DNA of 64,000 nucleotides, taken from positions 1,178,001 to 1,242,000 of the forward strand of contig CAVSPW010000002.1 in assembly GCA_963729935.1 (NCBI GenBank). Reading direction: 5' to 3'. Shown here one piece after another: positions 8,010 to 17,065 of this stretch; within the stretch, counting starts at the first letter, position 1, and every line of letters begins with the position of its first letter. A program made the translations under genes and the position numbers. Source of the stretch: CAIKMD01 sp963729935. Its GTDB lineage: Bacteria; Pseudomonadota; Alphaproteobacteria; ATCC43930; CGMCC-115725. The notes beneath the pieces were generated by a model, which saw nothing but the letters and a program-made list of their open reading frames with translations, was not told the origin of the DNA and ran no database searches.

Positions 8010-9740
8010 ATGGCTGAGACGCTGGTCGAACTGTCGGGCGTCATCAAACGTTTCGGCGCCGGCCCCGCAGCGCTCGACGGGGTATCGGGCGCGATCCGAG
8101 GCGGCGCGATCACGGGGCTTGTCGGTCCGGACGGGGCCGGTAAGACGACCTTGATTCGGCTCATGACCGGACTGCTTCTTCCCGATGCCGGCTCGGTGAA
8201 GGTCATGGGCTTCGACACCGCCATCGATCCGGCGTCGATCCAGGCCGGGATCGGCTACATGCCACAACGCTTCGGCCTCTACGAGGATTTGAGCGTCGAA
8301 GAAAATCTGACGCTTTATGCCGAGTTGCGGGGCCTGCCTGCCGCCGAGCGCAAGACGGTGTTCGACGAATTGCTGAGCTTCACCGATCTGAAGCGTTTCA
8401 CCAGCCGGCTGGCGGGAAAGCTTTCCGGCGGCATGAAGCAGAAGCTCGGCCTCGCCTGCGCCTTGATGCGCAAGCCGCGGCTCTTGCTGCTCGACGAGCC
8501 GAGCGTCGGCGTCGATCCGATTTCGCGCCGCGAATTGTGGCGCATGGTCAAGGATCTGGCCAAAGAAGGGATCGGCGTGGTCTGGTCGACCGCTTATCTC
8601 GACGAAGCCGAAGCCTGCGACGCGGTTTTTTTGTTGAACGCGGGCAAGCTGTTATTCGACGGTCCGCCGCGCGCCTTGACGGCGCGGGTCGAGGACCGCG
8701 TCTACCGCATCACCGGAATCGAAGGCCGGCGCCGCCCGATCCTCGCCGGCGTGCTGGCCGAAACGGGCATCATCGACGGCGTCATCCAGGGCGAGGCGAT
8801 CCGCCTCGTCACCGCCGCCAAGATCGATGGACCGCCGTGCCCGCCGCCGCCGGCAGGGCCCAAGGCCGAGGTGAGCTCGGTCGCTCCGCGCTTCGAGGAT
8901 GCCTTCGTCGACATTCTCGGCGGCGGTCCGGGCGGGCGGTCCCTCCTCGCCGAGGCGATGCCGGCACTGAGCGCCCAGGGGAAGCCGGTGATCGAAGCTC
9001 ACGGCCTCACCAAGCGCTTCGGCGACTTCACAGCCGCGGACAACATCACTTTCGACATCCCGCGCGGCGAGATCTTCGGCTTGCTCGGCCCGAACGGCGC
9101 CGGAAAATCGACCACCTTCAAGATGCTATGCGGCCTCTTGAAGCCGAGCGCGGGCGAGGGGCGCGTTGCCGGTTTCGATCTGCGGCGCGATACCGCCGAA
9201 GCGCGCGGCCGGCTCGGCTATATGGCGCAAAAATTCTCGCTCTACGGCGATTTGAGCATCGCGCAGAATCTCGATTTCTTCGCCGGGGTCTATGGGCTTG
9301 CCGGCGCGCGCAAGCGCCAGCAGATCGCGCTCATGACCGAGATCTTCGATCTCGGCCGCGAATTGAACCACGCCGCGCGCGATCTCGCCTTGGGCTTCAA
9401 GCAGCGCCTGGCGCTCGCCTGCGCCGTGATGCACGAGCCCGAGGCGCTCTTCCTCGACGAGCCGACCTCGGGCGTCGATCCGATCACGCGGCGCGAATTC
9501 TGGACCCATATCAATGGCCTGGTGGAAAAGGGCGTGACCATCCTCGTGACCACGCATTTCATGGACGAGGCGGAATATTGCGACCGCATCTCCCTGATCT
9601 ATCGCGGCCGCTCGATCGCGCTGGGCTCGCCCGATGCCTTGAAAGCGCGCGTCGCGACCAAGGCCCGCCCCGATCCGACCATGGAGGACGCCTTCGTCGC
9701 GCTCATCGAGCAAATGGAGATGAAGGACGAAGCCGCATGA
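8010..9740 (+). CDS. ybhF: double-domain ABC transporter ATPase YbhF
   Basis: Two complete ABC ATPase modules in one 576-residue chain, the same size as E. coli YbhF. Domain 1 has Walker A GPDGAGKTT (about 39-47), signature LSGGMKQ and Walker B LLLLDEPSVGVDP. Domain 2 begins near 330 with Walker A GPNGAGKST, the altered signature LALGFKQ usual in this subfamily, and LFLDEPTSGVDP. A Pro/Gly-rich linker joins the domains (around PPCPPPPAGP). It powers export through YbhS and YbhR. The stop overlaps the ybhS start (ATGA). Confidence 0.93.
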   Translation: MAETLVELSGVIKRFGAGPAALDGVSGAIRGGAITGLVGPDGAGKTTLIRLMTGLLLPDAGSVKVMGFDTAIDPASIQAGIGYMPQRFGLYEDLSVEENLTLYAELRGLPAAERKTVFDELLSFTDLKRFTSRLAGKLSGGMKQKLGLACALMRKPRLLLLDEPSVGVDPISRRELWRMVKDLAKEGIGVVWSTAYLDEAEACDAVFLLNAGKLLFDGPPRALTARVEDRVYRITGIEGRRRPILAGVLAETGIIDGVIQGEAIRLVTAAKIDGPPCPPPPAGPKAEVSSVAPRFEDAFVDILGGGPGGRSLLAEAMPALSAQGKPVIEAHGLTKRFGDFTAADNITFDIPRGEIFGLLGPNGAGKSTTFKMLCGLLKPSAGEGRVAGFDLRRDTAEARGRLGYMAQKFSLYGDLSIAQNLDFFAGVYGLAGARKRQQIALMTEIFDLGRELNHAARDLALGFKQRLALACAVMHEPEALFLDEPTSGVDPITRREFWTHINGLVEKGVTILVTTHFMDEAEYCDRISLIYRGRSIALGSPDALKARVATKARPDPTMEDAFVALIEQMEMKDEAA

Positions 9741-10900
9741 GCGCCGTCGCCGCCGATCTCGTCACGCCCGCCGCCGCGCGCCGCGAGCGGCTGCGCCGGT
9801 TCCTCGCGCTGGTGCGCAAGGAGAGCTATCAGATCTTGCGCGATCCGAGCAGCATCCTCATCGCCTTCGTCCTGCCGCTGATCCTGCTCTTTCTCTTCGG
9901 CTATGCCGTCTCGCTCGACGCGACGCGCACCAAGATCGGCCTCGTCATCGAGACGCCCAGCCCGGCGGCGCGCAACCTGGCCGCGAGCTTCGAGGCCTCG
10001 CGCTATTTCGACGTCACGCTCGGCCGCGACCGCCGGCAATTCACCGACGATCTCGTCCGCGGCAGGATTAAGGGCATCATCGTCATCCCCTCGACCTTCG
10101 CCGGCGATCGGCTGCGCCCCGCCGACACCTCGGCGGTTCAAGTCATCGTCGACGGCTCCGATCCCAACACGGCGAGCTTCGTCCAGAACGACGCGCAGGG
10201 CGTGGTCGCGAGCTGGGCCGCGATCGATGCCACCGAGAGCGGCGCGACGCAGCCCGGCATCGCGCTGGAACCGCGCTTCTGGTTCAACCCGCAGCTCACC
10301 AGCCGCTTCTTCCTCGTGCCCGGCGCCATCGCCATCGTCATGACCCTGGTCGGCACCATGCTCACCGCCCTCGTCATCGCGCGCGAATGGGAGCGCGGCA
10401 CGATGGAGGCGATGATGGCGACGCCGGTGACCGCGCTCGAGTTGCTCGCCGGCAAGGTGCTGCCCTATTTCGTCCTCGCGCTCATCTCGGTGACGCTCTG
10501 CGTGCTCCTCGCCGTCTTTGCCTTCGGCGTGCCCTTCCGCGGCTCGATCTTCGCGCTCTATGCGATCGCATCCGCCTTCCTCGTGCCCGCGCTCGGCCAG
10601 GGCATTCTCATTTCGGCCGCGACCAAGAACCAGTTCCTCGCCTCGCAAGCGGCGCTGATCTCCGCCTTCCTCCCCGCCTTCCTGCTCTCGGGCTTCCTGT
10701 TCGAGATCAGCTCCATGCCCAAGATCATCCAATGGATCAGCGTCATCGTCCCGGCGCGCTATCTGATCCCGAGCCTTCAGACCGTGTTCCTCGCCGGCGA
10801 CATCTGGCCGCTCTTCCTGCGCGACATCGCGGTGATGCTGTTCGAGGGCGCGATCCTCTTCGCGCTGGCCGCGCGCAACACCCGCAAGAGGATCGCCTGA
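9737..10900 (+). CDS. ybhS: ABC-2 type exporter permease YbhS
   Basis: A 387-residue ABC-2 permease with one N-terminal membrane helix (LIAFVLPLILLFLFGYAVSL), a periplasmic domain of about 150 residues, then five helices at the C-terminus; EWERGTMEAMMATPVTALELL is the conserved coupling segment after the second helix. It pairs with YbhR to form the transmembrane pore for YbhF. The longer open frame from 8537 lies inside ybhF and is not coding; the ATG at 9737 overlaps the ybhF stop. Confidence 0.92.
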   Translation: MSAVAADLVTPAAARRERLRRFLALVRKESYQILRDPSSILIAFVLPLILLFLFGYAVSLDATRTKIGLVIETPSPAARNLAASFEASRYFDVTLGRDRRQFTDDLVRGRIKGIIVIPSTFAGDRLRPADTSAVQVIVDGSDPNTASFVQNDAQGVVASWAAIDATESGATQPGIALEPRFWFNPQLTSRFFLVPGAIAIVMTLVGTMLTALVIAREWERGTMEAMMATPVTALELLAGKVLPYFVLALISVTLCVLLAVFAFGVPFRGSIFALYAIASAFLVPALGQGILISAATKNQFLASQAALISAFLPAFLLSGFLFEISSMPKIIQWISVIVPARYLIPSLQTVFLAGDIWPLFLRDIAVMLFEGAILFALAARNTRKRIA

Positions 10901-10901
10901 G

Positions 10902-12008
10902 ATGTGGCGAAGGCTGCGCGCCCTCATCGTGAAGGAGCTCTTGGCCGTGCTGCGCGATCCCCGCGCGCGCGCGATCCTGATCGGCCCGCCGCTGATCCAG
11001 CTCGTGGTCTTCTCCTATGCCGTGACGCTCGAAGTGAAGAACGTCGACATCGCCGTCTTGAACCGCGACCAGGGCGTTTGGAGCCAAGAGCTAATCGACC
11101 GGATCGCCGCTTCGCCGACCTTCCGCGCGGTCATCCCCATCGACCGGCTCGAGACGCTACGCCAGGACATCGACATGCAGCGCGTGCTCGTCGCGCTGCA
11201 GATCGGCCCCGATTTCTCGCGCAATGTGGCGGCGCATCGCCCGGCCTCGGTGCAAATCATCCTCGACGGGCGCCGCTCCAACGCCGCTCAGATCGTCGCC
11301 GGCTATCTGAGCCGCATCGTCCAGAGTTTGGCGGCAGACGCGGCGGGCCCAGGCCAGCCGATCGCGCCCGCCACCATCGTGCCGCGCAACTGGTTCAATT
11401 CCAATCTCGACTTCGTCTGGTACACCGTGCCGAACCTCATCGCGGTAATCGCGCTGCTGATCGGCATGGTCGTCACCGCGCTCTCGATCGCGCGCGAGCG
11501 CGAGCTCGGCACTTTCGACCAGCTCATGGTCTCGCCGCTCCGCACGCACGAGATCCTCCTGGGCAAGCTCATCCCGCCGCTCATGATCGGGCTCGTCCAC
11601 ATCACGCTTTATGTGCTGGCCGCGCTCTTCATCTTCGACGTGCCGCTGCGCGGCTCGCTGGTCCTCCTTTATGGCTGCGCTTTGTTCTATCTCGGCGCGG
11701 TGGTGGGGCTGGGCCTCTTCATCTCGGCCTTATCGGCGACGCAGCAGCAGGCGATCCTCGGCGCCTTCCTCTTTATGGTGCCGGCGATCCTGCTCTCGGG
11801 CTTCGCCACCCCGATCGACAACATGCCGGCCTGGCTCCAGCCCGTGACCCTGCTCGATCCGCTGCGCTATTTCCTCGTCATCATCAAGGGCGTGTTCTTG
11901 AAAGGGCTCGAGCCGGGCGAGGTCCTCGCCAACACGATTCCCCTGATCCTGATCGCTATCGTGACTTTGAGCGCGGCGGCCTGGCTTTTCCGGCGCCGGA
12001 TGGAATGA
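10902..12008 (+). CDS. ybhR: ABC-2 type exporter permease YbhR
   Basis: The second 368-residue ABC-2 permease, paralogous to YbhS: an N-terminal helix (LIGPPLIQLVVFSYAVTLEV), a periplasmic domain (LNRDQGVWSQELIDRIAASP...), then the membrane domain with ERELGTFDQLMVSPLRTHEIL and five helices. E. coli YbhFSR is reported to act in Na+/H+ antiport and efflux of drugs such as cefoperazone and tetracycline. It begins one base after ybhS ends and is the last gene of the cecR-ybhGFSR operon; tRNA-Arg lies convergently downstream. Confidence 0.92.
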   Translation: MWRRLRALIVKELLAVLRDPRARAILIGPPLIQLVVFSYAVTLEVKNVDIAVLNRDQGVWSQELIDRIAASPTFRAVIPIDRLETLRQDIDMQRVLVALQIGPDFSRNVAAHRPASVQIILDGRRSNAAQIVAGYLSRIVQSLAADAAGPGQPIAPATIVPRNWFNSNLDFVWYTVPNLIAVIALLIGMVVTALSIARERELGTFDQLMVSPLRTHEILLGKLIPPLMIGLVHITLYVLAALFIFDVPLRGSLVLLYGCALFYLGAVVGLGLFISALSATQQQAILGAFLFMVPAILLSGFATPIDNMPAWLQPVTLLDPLRYFLVIIKGVFLKGLEPGEVLANTIPLILIAIVTLSAAAWLFRRRME

Positions 12009-12109
12009 AGGGACGGAAGGCATCGGATTTGAGGAAAATCCAAGCGATCCGGCCGCTCCCCGACCACAAACGGATCGTCGCTGGAAAACTTGGCAACGCA
12101 TGGCGGCAG

Positions 12110-12186
12110 TGGCGCGCCCGGAGAGACTCGAACTCCCAACCCCCAGATTCGTAGTCTGGTGCTCTATCCAATTGAGCTACGGGCGC
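12110..12186 (-). tRNA. tRNA-Arg (anticodon ACG)
   Basis: The reverse strand folds into a full cloverleaf: acceptor GCGCCCG (12180-12186) pairs with CGGGCGC (12114-12120), the D-arm is GCTC/GAGC, the anticodon stem CCAGA/TCTGG encloses the loop CTACGAA with anticodon ACG, and the T-arm contains the TTCGAGT loop. The discriminator is G and CCA is encoded (12110-12112). A34 would be deaminated to inosine by TadA, reading CGU/CGC/CGA, the major Arg codons in such a genome. Confidence 0.97.
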
Positions 12187-12209
12187 AAGGGTGCCGCCAA
12201 AGCCGCGCG

Positions 12210-12238
12210 ACCCTAGCGGCAAGGGGGCGCGATGACAA
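12210..12238 (-). promoter_or_regulatory. candidate promoter of tRNA-Arg
   Basis: On the minus strand TTGTCA (12238-12233) is followed after 17 bases by TAGGGT (12215-12210), which lies 24 bases before the tRNA 5' end. The -35 box is good and the -10 box weak; proximity to a tRNA start supports it. Confidence 0.4.
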
Positions 12239-12368
12239 GATGCGTCGCATGCTCTACGAAGCGGCTTGTCGCTGTAACTCCCTTCGCATAAGATCGGCCC
12301 AGACAGGGCATCTATCGTCGGCACGTTCTGTCGTGATTTCCGAGTGATACGCCGGCCGGGGGTTGCCC

Positions 12369-12389
12369 GTGAATGATCGTGTCGTTCAC
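12369..12389. promoter_or_regulatory. imperfect dyad upstream of lipoprotein gene
   Basis: GTGAATGA and TCGTTCAC flank a 5-base spacer (7 of 8 positions symmetric) about 45 bases before the lipoprotein start. It could be an operator; no regulator is adjacent, so this is only a structural observation. Confidence 0.3.
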
Positions 12390-12431
12390 CGGCAGAAACG
12401 ATAACAAATGACGCGAGGGTGGCTGTCACGC

Positions 12432-13628
12432 ATGCCTGGTCCGCAGTCCAAATTGTTGGCGCTTGTCGCCGCGATGGCGCTTTCCGGCTGCTCCTATGGC
12501 AATGGCGTGCTCGATTGGGCGACGGGTAGCACCACCCCCAATACCGGCGCGGCCAGCGCGACGCCGATCCCGATCGCGCCCTCGGCGGCCGAGAGCAACC
12601 CGCAGCCGACCATCAACACCGAATCCGTTGCGGCTTCACCGGTCGCGGCGCCCGCAGCACCCGTTGCCGCCACGACCTTTGTCGGCCGCAAGGTACTGCA
12701 GCTGCGCGGCGAATTGACGCAATTCCAGGGCAATCTCGCGGTTCATCAGCAAGAGCTCGCCGAAGCGCACCAAAGCGCCGCCGCCAACGCGTCGTCCTAT
12801 TTCAGCGTCATCGCCACCATCAATTCGCGCCTCCAGGTCGGAACCACCCCCGGCAATCCCGAACTCGTCGCGCAATGGGGCCGGGCTCAGACGATGCTCG
12901 ACCGTATGAACAGCGACGTCGCCAAGCTGAACACGATCGCCAACGCGGCGGCATCCGATTCCTCTTTCGGCAATTACGTGCTGAACGACGTTCGCTCGGC
13001 CTACAATCTGCAAGGAGGCGTCGAATTGGACCGCGACCAGCTGCATCAGCTCGAGACCCAGACCCTCGCCTCGCTCACCGCGGTCGATCAGCTGCTCAAC
13101 GGCCTCAGCCAGGAGATCAGCCGGCAGAGCAGCTACGTGACGAATGAGCGCAACAACCTCGTGACCCTGGCGCTCGCGATTCAGAACGGGCAGCTCTATG
13201 GCCCCAGCCTCGCCAATCGCAGCTTCGCCACGACGCCGACACCGAGCGTCGCCAGCGCGTCCTCGCTTCGCCAGACCGCGCGGCCCGGCGCGCCGCCAAG
13301 CCGCGCCGCCGCATCGAGCGCGGCCGGCGATCGCCCGCTCGTCGTGATCCGCTTCGATCAGCCGGATGTCGCCTACGAGCAACCGCTTTACACCGCGGTC
13401 AGCCGCGCGCTCGAACGCAAGCCCAGCGCCACCTTCACCGTCATGGCGGTCGCACCCAATGCCGGCTCGCCGGCGCAGGTTGCGGTCAATACCAACGCGT
13501 CGCGCCAGAATGCGGAAAACGTTTTGCGCGCCCTGACCAATATGGGCCTGCCGGCGGACCGCGTGTCGCTTTCGGCGACCATGAGCCCGGACATTCAGAG
13601 CAACGAGGTCCGGGTCTTCGTCCGCTGA
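12432..13628 (+). CDS. putative lipoprotein, function unknown
   Basis: A 398-residue protein with a lipoprotein signal, LLALVAAMALSGC, giving lipidation at C20. It has a Pro/Ala/Thr-rich linker (about 30-80), a helical region with heptad-like spacing (about 85-245, Gln/Glu/Asn rich, probably coiled coil) and, after a second low-complexity linker, a C-terminal alpha/beta domain (about 300-398) ending ENVLRALTNMGLPADRVSLS. The last part resembles the fold order of OmpA/Pal-like peptidoglycan-binding domains, but I see no definite match. The ATG at 12432 is preferred over 12408 because it has GAGGGTGG nine bases upstream and gives a normal-length signal peptide. It precedes gpt by six bases. Confidence 0.72.
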   Translation: MPGPQSKLLALVAAMALSGCSYGNGVLDWATGSTTPNTGAASATPIPIAPSAAESNPQPTINTESVAASPVAAPAAPVAATTFVGRKVLQLRGELTQFQGNLAVHQQELAEAHQSAAANASSYFSVIATINSRLQVGTTPGNPELVAQWGRAQTMLDRMNSDVAKLNTIANAAASDSSFGNYVLNDVRSAYNLQGGVELDRDQLHQLETQTLASLTAVDQLLNGLSQEISRQSSYVTNERNNLVTLALAIQNGQLYGPSLANRSFATTPTPSVASASSLRQTARPGAPPSRAAASSAAGDRPLVVIRFDQPDVAYEQPLYTAVSRALERKPSATFTVMAVAPNAGSPAQVAVNTNASRQNAENVLRALTNMGLPADRVSLSATMSPDIQSNEVRVFVR

Positions 13629-13634
13629 GCGGCG

Positions 13635-14162
13635 ATGGCCGGATCCTTGGAATCTTCGACTCGCAAGACCTTCCCCGTCACCTGGGACGAGCTTCATCGC
13701 CATGCCCGCGCGCTGGCTTGGCGGCTGCTCGATCTTGGGCCCTGGCAAGGCATCGTCGCGGTAACGCGCGGCGGCCTCGTGCCGGCGGCGATCATCGCGC
13801 GCGAACTCGATATCAGGCTGGTCGACACGGTCTGCGTCGCGAGTTACGACGATCGTGAGCACGGCGAGGTCGTGGTGCTGAAATCGATCGCCGGCGACGG
13901 TTCGGGCTGGCTCATCGTGGACGATCTGGTCGATACCGGCTACACCGCGCGTGTGGTGCGCGAGATGCTGCCGAAGGCACATTTCGCGACCGTCTATGCG
14001 AAGCCCGCCGGGCGGCCGCTGGTCGACACCTTCGTCACCGAAGTGAGCCAAGACACCTGGATCCTCTTTCCGTGGGATATTGAGCCGGACGACCCGGCCG
14101 CTCGCGCAGCGGGCGGGGGGCCCGCGCCGCCGCTCGCCCATACGAAAGCGCCCCGATCATGA
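13635..14162 (+). CDS. gpt: xanthine-guanine phosphoribosyltransferase
   Basis: A type I phosphoribosyltransferase of 175 residues. The PRPP motif is LIVDDLVDTGYTA (about 94-106), AVTRGGLVPAAIIAREL is the pyrophosphate loop, and FPWDIEP near the C-terminus matches the xanthine/guanine binding end of Gpt. It salvages xanthine and guanine to XMP and GMP in the cytoplasm. A roughly 20-residue Gly/Pro/Ala tail follows the catalytic fold. The stop overlaps the ggt ATG by four bases. Confidence 0.88.
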   Translation: MAGSLESSTRKTFPVTWDELHRHARALAWRLLDLGPWQGIVAVTRGGLVPAAIIARELDIRLVDTVCVASYDDREHGEVVVLKSIAGDGSGWLIVDDLVDTGYTARVVREMLPKAHFATVYAKPAGRPLVDTFVTEVSQDTWILFPWDIEPDDPAARAAGGGPAPPLAHTKAPRS

Positions 14163-15844
14163 AACGCTGGTGCCTGGCCGCGCTCGCGGTGCTTTGTGCC
14201 GCGTCCGCCGCCCACGCCCAGGCCCCGCGCCGCGACATGATCGCGACCGCCAACCCCTTCGCCAGCGAAGCCGGCCGCGCAATCCTGCGCAAAGGCGGCA
14301 GCGCCGTCGACGCCGCCATCGCGGCGCAGATGGTCCTGAACCTCGTCGAGCCCGAATCCTCGGGCATCGGCGGCGGCGCGATCATGGTTCTGTGGTCGGC
14401 AAAAGAGCGCCGCGTGACCACTTTCGATGGCCGCGAGACCGCGCCCAGCGCGGCCAAGCCCCACCGTTTCCTCGACGCACAAGGCAAGCCGCTGAGCTAT
14501 TTCGACGCGCTCGTCGGCGGCCGTTCGGCGGGCGTGCCCGGCCTCTTGCGCATGCTCGATCTGGCGCATCGCCGCTTCGGCAAGCTGCCCTGGGCGGCTC
14601 TCTTCGAGCCTGCGATCCATCTCGCCGAAACCGGCTATCCGATGTCGCAAAAACTCCATGACGAGCTGGCGCGCGACCGGCTTTTCGCGCGCACCGGCGT
14701 ACCGCCCGCGCTGTTCTTCGCCGGCGATGGCAGCGTGAAGCCGGTCGGAACGATCCTCCACAATCCGGAACTCGCGGCAGTCTTCACGACGATCGCCAAG
14801 GAAGGCGCCGACGCGTTCTATCGCGGCTCCATTGCCGCCGAGATCGCCGCCACAGTCGATCACGCGGCGGTCAATCCCGGCGACATCACGACCGCCGACA
14901 TCGCCGCCTATGAGGCGAAAGAGCGTCCGCCGGTTTGCGGGTTCTATCGCGTCTATCGGCTGTGCGGCATGGGCCCACCCAGCTCGGGCGGGATCGCCGT
15001 GCTCGAAATTCTGGGCCTGCTGCAGCCTTTCGATCTGCGGCACCAGGTCGATACGCCCGAAGCCTGGAATCTCTTCGCGCAAGCGAGCCGCCTTGCCTAT
15101 GCCGATCGCGACCGTTACATCGCCGACCCCGATTTCGTGAAGGCGCCGGTCGAGGGGCTGCTCGATCGCGCGTATCTCGCCGCGCGCAGCAAACTCATCG
15201 CGCGCGGCCGCGTGCCGCCGGGCCCGATGGCGCCCGGCGATCCGCCGGGCGAGCACGCCGAGAATTGGGGCCGCGATGCGACGCCGGAATTCCCCTCGAC
15301 CAGCAATCTCGCCGTCATCGATCGCGAGGGCAATGCGCTCGACATGACGACGACGATCGAATTCGCCTTCGGCTCGCATCTGATGATGCGGGGCTTTCTT
15401 CTCAACAACGAGCTGACGGATTTTTCTTTCGTGCCCGAGGATAACGGCAAGCCGGTGGCGAACCGCGTCGAAGGCGGCAAGCGCCCGCGCAGCTCGATGT
15501 CGCCGACCCTGGTCTTCGATGCCAAGGGCAAGCTCGTGATGAGCGTGGGCTCGGCCGGGGGTGCCGCGATCATCACCGATGTCGCCAAGACGCTCCTTGC
15601 CGCGCTCGATTGGCATTTCGGGCTGCAGCGCGCGATGGATCTGCCCAATATCGGCAATCGCAACGGCGCGACCGACATCGAGGCCGCGCACGATGCGGAT
15701 GCGCTCGCCGCTTCGCTCGCGGCCGAGGGTCACGCGATCCGGCGCAGCGGCCGCGACAGTGGCCTCTCCGGTATCCGCGTCACGTCCAAAGGTTTTGAAG
15801 GCGCGGCCGACAAGCGGCGCGCCGGCATCGCCTTGGGCGATTGA
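14159..15844 (+). CDS. ggt: gamma-glutamyltransferase
   Basis: A secreted Ntn-hydrolase that transfers or hydrolyses gamma-glutamyl groups of glutathione in the periplasm. The signal peptide is LAALAVLCAASAAHA. The large-subunit motif GIGGGAIMVLW, the autoprocessing site at T381 (STSNLAVIDREGNALDMTTT) and RPRSSMSPTLVF plus SVGSAGGAAIITDV fit the family. The usual TTH or TSH at the nucleophile is TSN, so the residue two after the nucleophile differs from E. coli and human enzymes. Length, 561 residues, is normal. It overlaps gpt upstream; rlmI follows by nine bases. Confidence 0.92.
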   Translation: MKRWCLAALAVLCAASAAHAQAPRRDMIATANPFASEAGRAILRKGGSAVDAAIAAQMVLNLVEPESSGIGGGAIMVLWSAKERRVTTFDGRETAPSAAKPHRFLDAQGKPLSYFDALVGGRSAGVPGLLRMLDLAHRRFGKLPWAALFEPAIHLAETGYPMSQKLHDELARDRLFARTGVPPALFFAGDGSVKPVGTILHNPELAAVFTTIAKEGADAFYRGSIAAEIAATVDHAAVNPGDITTADIAAYEAKERPPVCGFYRVYRLCGMGPPSSGGIAVLEILGLLQPFDLRHQVDTPEAWNLFAQASRLAYADRDRYIADPDFVKAPVEGLLDRAYLAARSKLIARGRVPPGPMAPGDPPGEHAENWGRDATPEFPSTSNLAVIDREGNALDMTTTIEFAFGSHLMMRGFLLNNELTDFSFVPEDNGKPVANRVEGGKRPRSSMSPTLVFDAKGKLVMSVGSAGGAAIITDVAKTLLAALDWHFGLQRAMDLPNIGNRNGATDIEAAHDADALAASLAAEGHAIRRSGRDSGLSGIRVTSKGFEGAADKRRAGIALGD

Positions 15845-15853
15845 GGAGTTACG

Positions 15854-17047
15854 ATGACAGAAGCCTCCCGCCCGGTCGTCCGGCTCCTGCCGGGCCATGA
15901 CAAGCGCGTCGCGCTCGGGCACCCTTGGGTCTATTCCAACGAGATCGCGATGGATGCCGCGGCGAAGGCCTTGGCGCCGGGAATCCTCGTCAACCTCGTT
16001 ACCGCGAATGGCAAAAATCTGGGCGTCGGCACTTTCAATCCGCACACGCTCATCGCCGCGCGCATCCTCAGCCGCGACATTGGATCACGGATCGACACGG
16101 GCTTCCTCGTCACGCGAATGGAACGCGCCTTGACCCTCCGCCGCCGGCTCTATGACGAGCCTTATTACCGCGTCGTTCACGCGGAAGCGGACGGGCTTCC
16201 CGGACTGATCGTCGATCGCTTCGGCGACACGCTCGCCTGTCAGATCAACACCGCCGGGCTGGCGCGGCTCGAAGACGAACTCATGGCCGCACTCAATCAA
16301 GTCTTCCAGCCGCGCGCGATCGTGTTGCGCAACGACACGGCGGCGCGCACGCTCGAAGGCCCGGCCGGCGAGGAGCGCGTGGCGTCGGGCACACTGACGC
16401 CGCCGATCGAGATCGTCGAGAACGGCGCACGCTTTCTGATCGACCCCTTGACCGGACAGAAGACCGGCTGGTTCTACGATCAGCGCGAGAACCGGCGTTT
16501 TGTCGCGCGGCTGGCCGCCGGCGCGCGCGTGCTCGATCTTTATTGCTTCGCCGGCGGCTTTGGGATCGAAGCCGCCCTCGCGGGCGCCGATCAGGTCATG
16601 GCGATCGACCGCTCCGAAGCCGCGCTCGAATGGGCGGCGGCCTCGGCCAAGCTCAATGGCGTCGATCAGCGGTGCCGTTTCGTTCGCGGCGAAGCCTTTG
16701 CCGAGTTGGAGCGGCTTCACGGTCAGGGCGAGCGATTCGACGTCGTGATCGCCGATCCGCCGGCCTTTGCCCGCTCGAAGAAGGATCTCGGACCCGCGTT
16801 GCGCGGCTACCGCAAACTCGCCCGGCTCGCGGCGTCGCTCGTCGCCAAGGGCGGCGTGCTTTTCATGGCCTCATGCTCGCATCAGGTCGAGCGCGATGCG
16901 TTCGCGCAAGAGGTGCGCCGCGGCATGCAGGACGCGCAGCGCGAGGGCCGCGTCATCGCTTCGAGCGGCGCCGCGCCCGACCATCCGGTGCACCCTTTCC
17001 TGCCCGAAAGCGCCTATTTGAAGGCGGAGACCCTAGTTCTTGATTAG
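15854..17047 (+). CDS. rlmI: class I SAM-dependent 23S rRNA methyltransferase, RlmI-like
   Basis: A 397-residue protein with an N-terminal PUA domain (VVRLLPGHDKRVALGHPWVYSNEI), a middle EEHEA-type region and a C-terminal Rossmann methyltransferase with VLDLYCFAGGFGIEAA (SAM motif I), IADPPAFARSK (motif IV) and ASCSHQV (motif VI). These match RlmI/RlmO, which makes m5C at 23S rRNA 1962. The gene is convergent with the histidine kinase, 18 bases apart; no terminator hairpin with a T-run is visible between them. Confidence 0.88.
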   Translation: MTEASRPVVRLLPGHDKRVALGHPWVYSNEIAMDAAAKALAPGILVNLVTANGKNLGVGTFNPHTLIAARILSRDIGSRIDTGFLVTRMERALTLRRRLYDEPYYRVVHAEADGLPGLIVDRFGDTLACQINTAGLARLEDELMAALNQVFQPRAIVLRNDTAARTLEGPAGEERVASGTLTPPIEIVENGARFLIDPLTGQKTGWFYDQRENRRFVARLAAGARVLDLYCFAGGFGIEAALAGADQVMAIDRSEAALEWAAASAKLNGVDQRCRFVRGEAFAELERLHGQGERFDVVIADPPAFARSKKDLGPALRGYRKLARLAASLVAKGGVLFMASCSHQVERDAFAQEVRRGMQDAQREGRVIASSGAAPDHPVHPFLPESAYLKAETLVLD

Positions 17048-17065
17048 GGGAGACAGCGCCGCGCC

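Noticed and set aside
13994..16045. Long minus-strand open frame of 683 codons opposite gpt, ggt and the start of rlmI
   Set aside because: Arg/Asp/Gly-rich composition typical of antisense frames in GC-rich DNA, no domain, and it lies opposite unmistakable genes.
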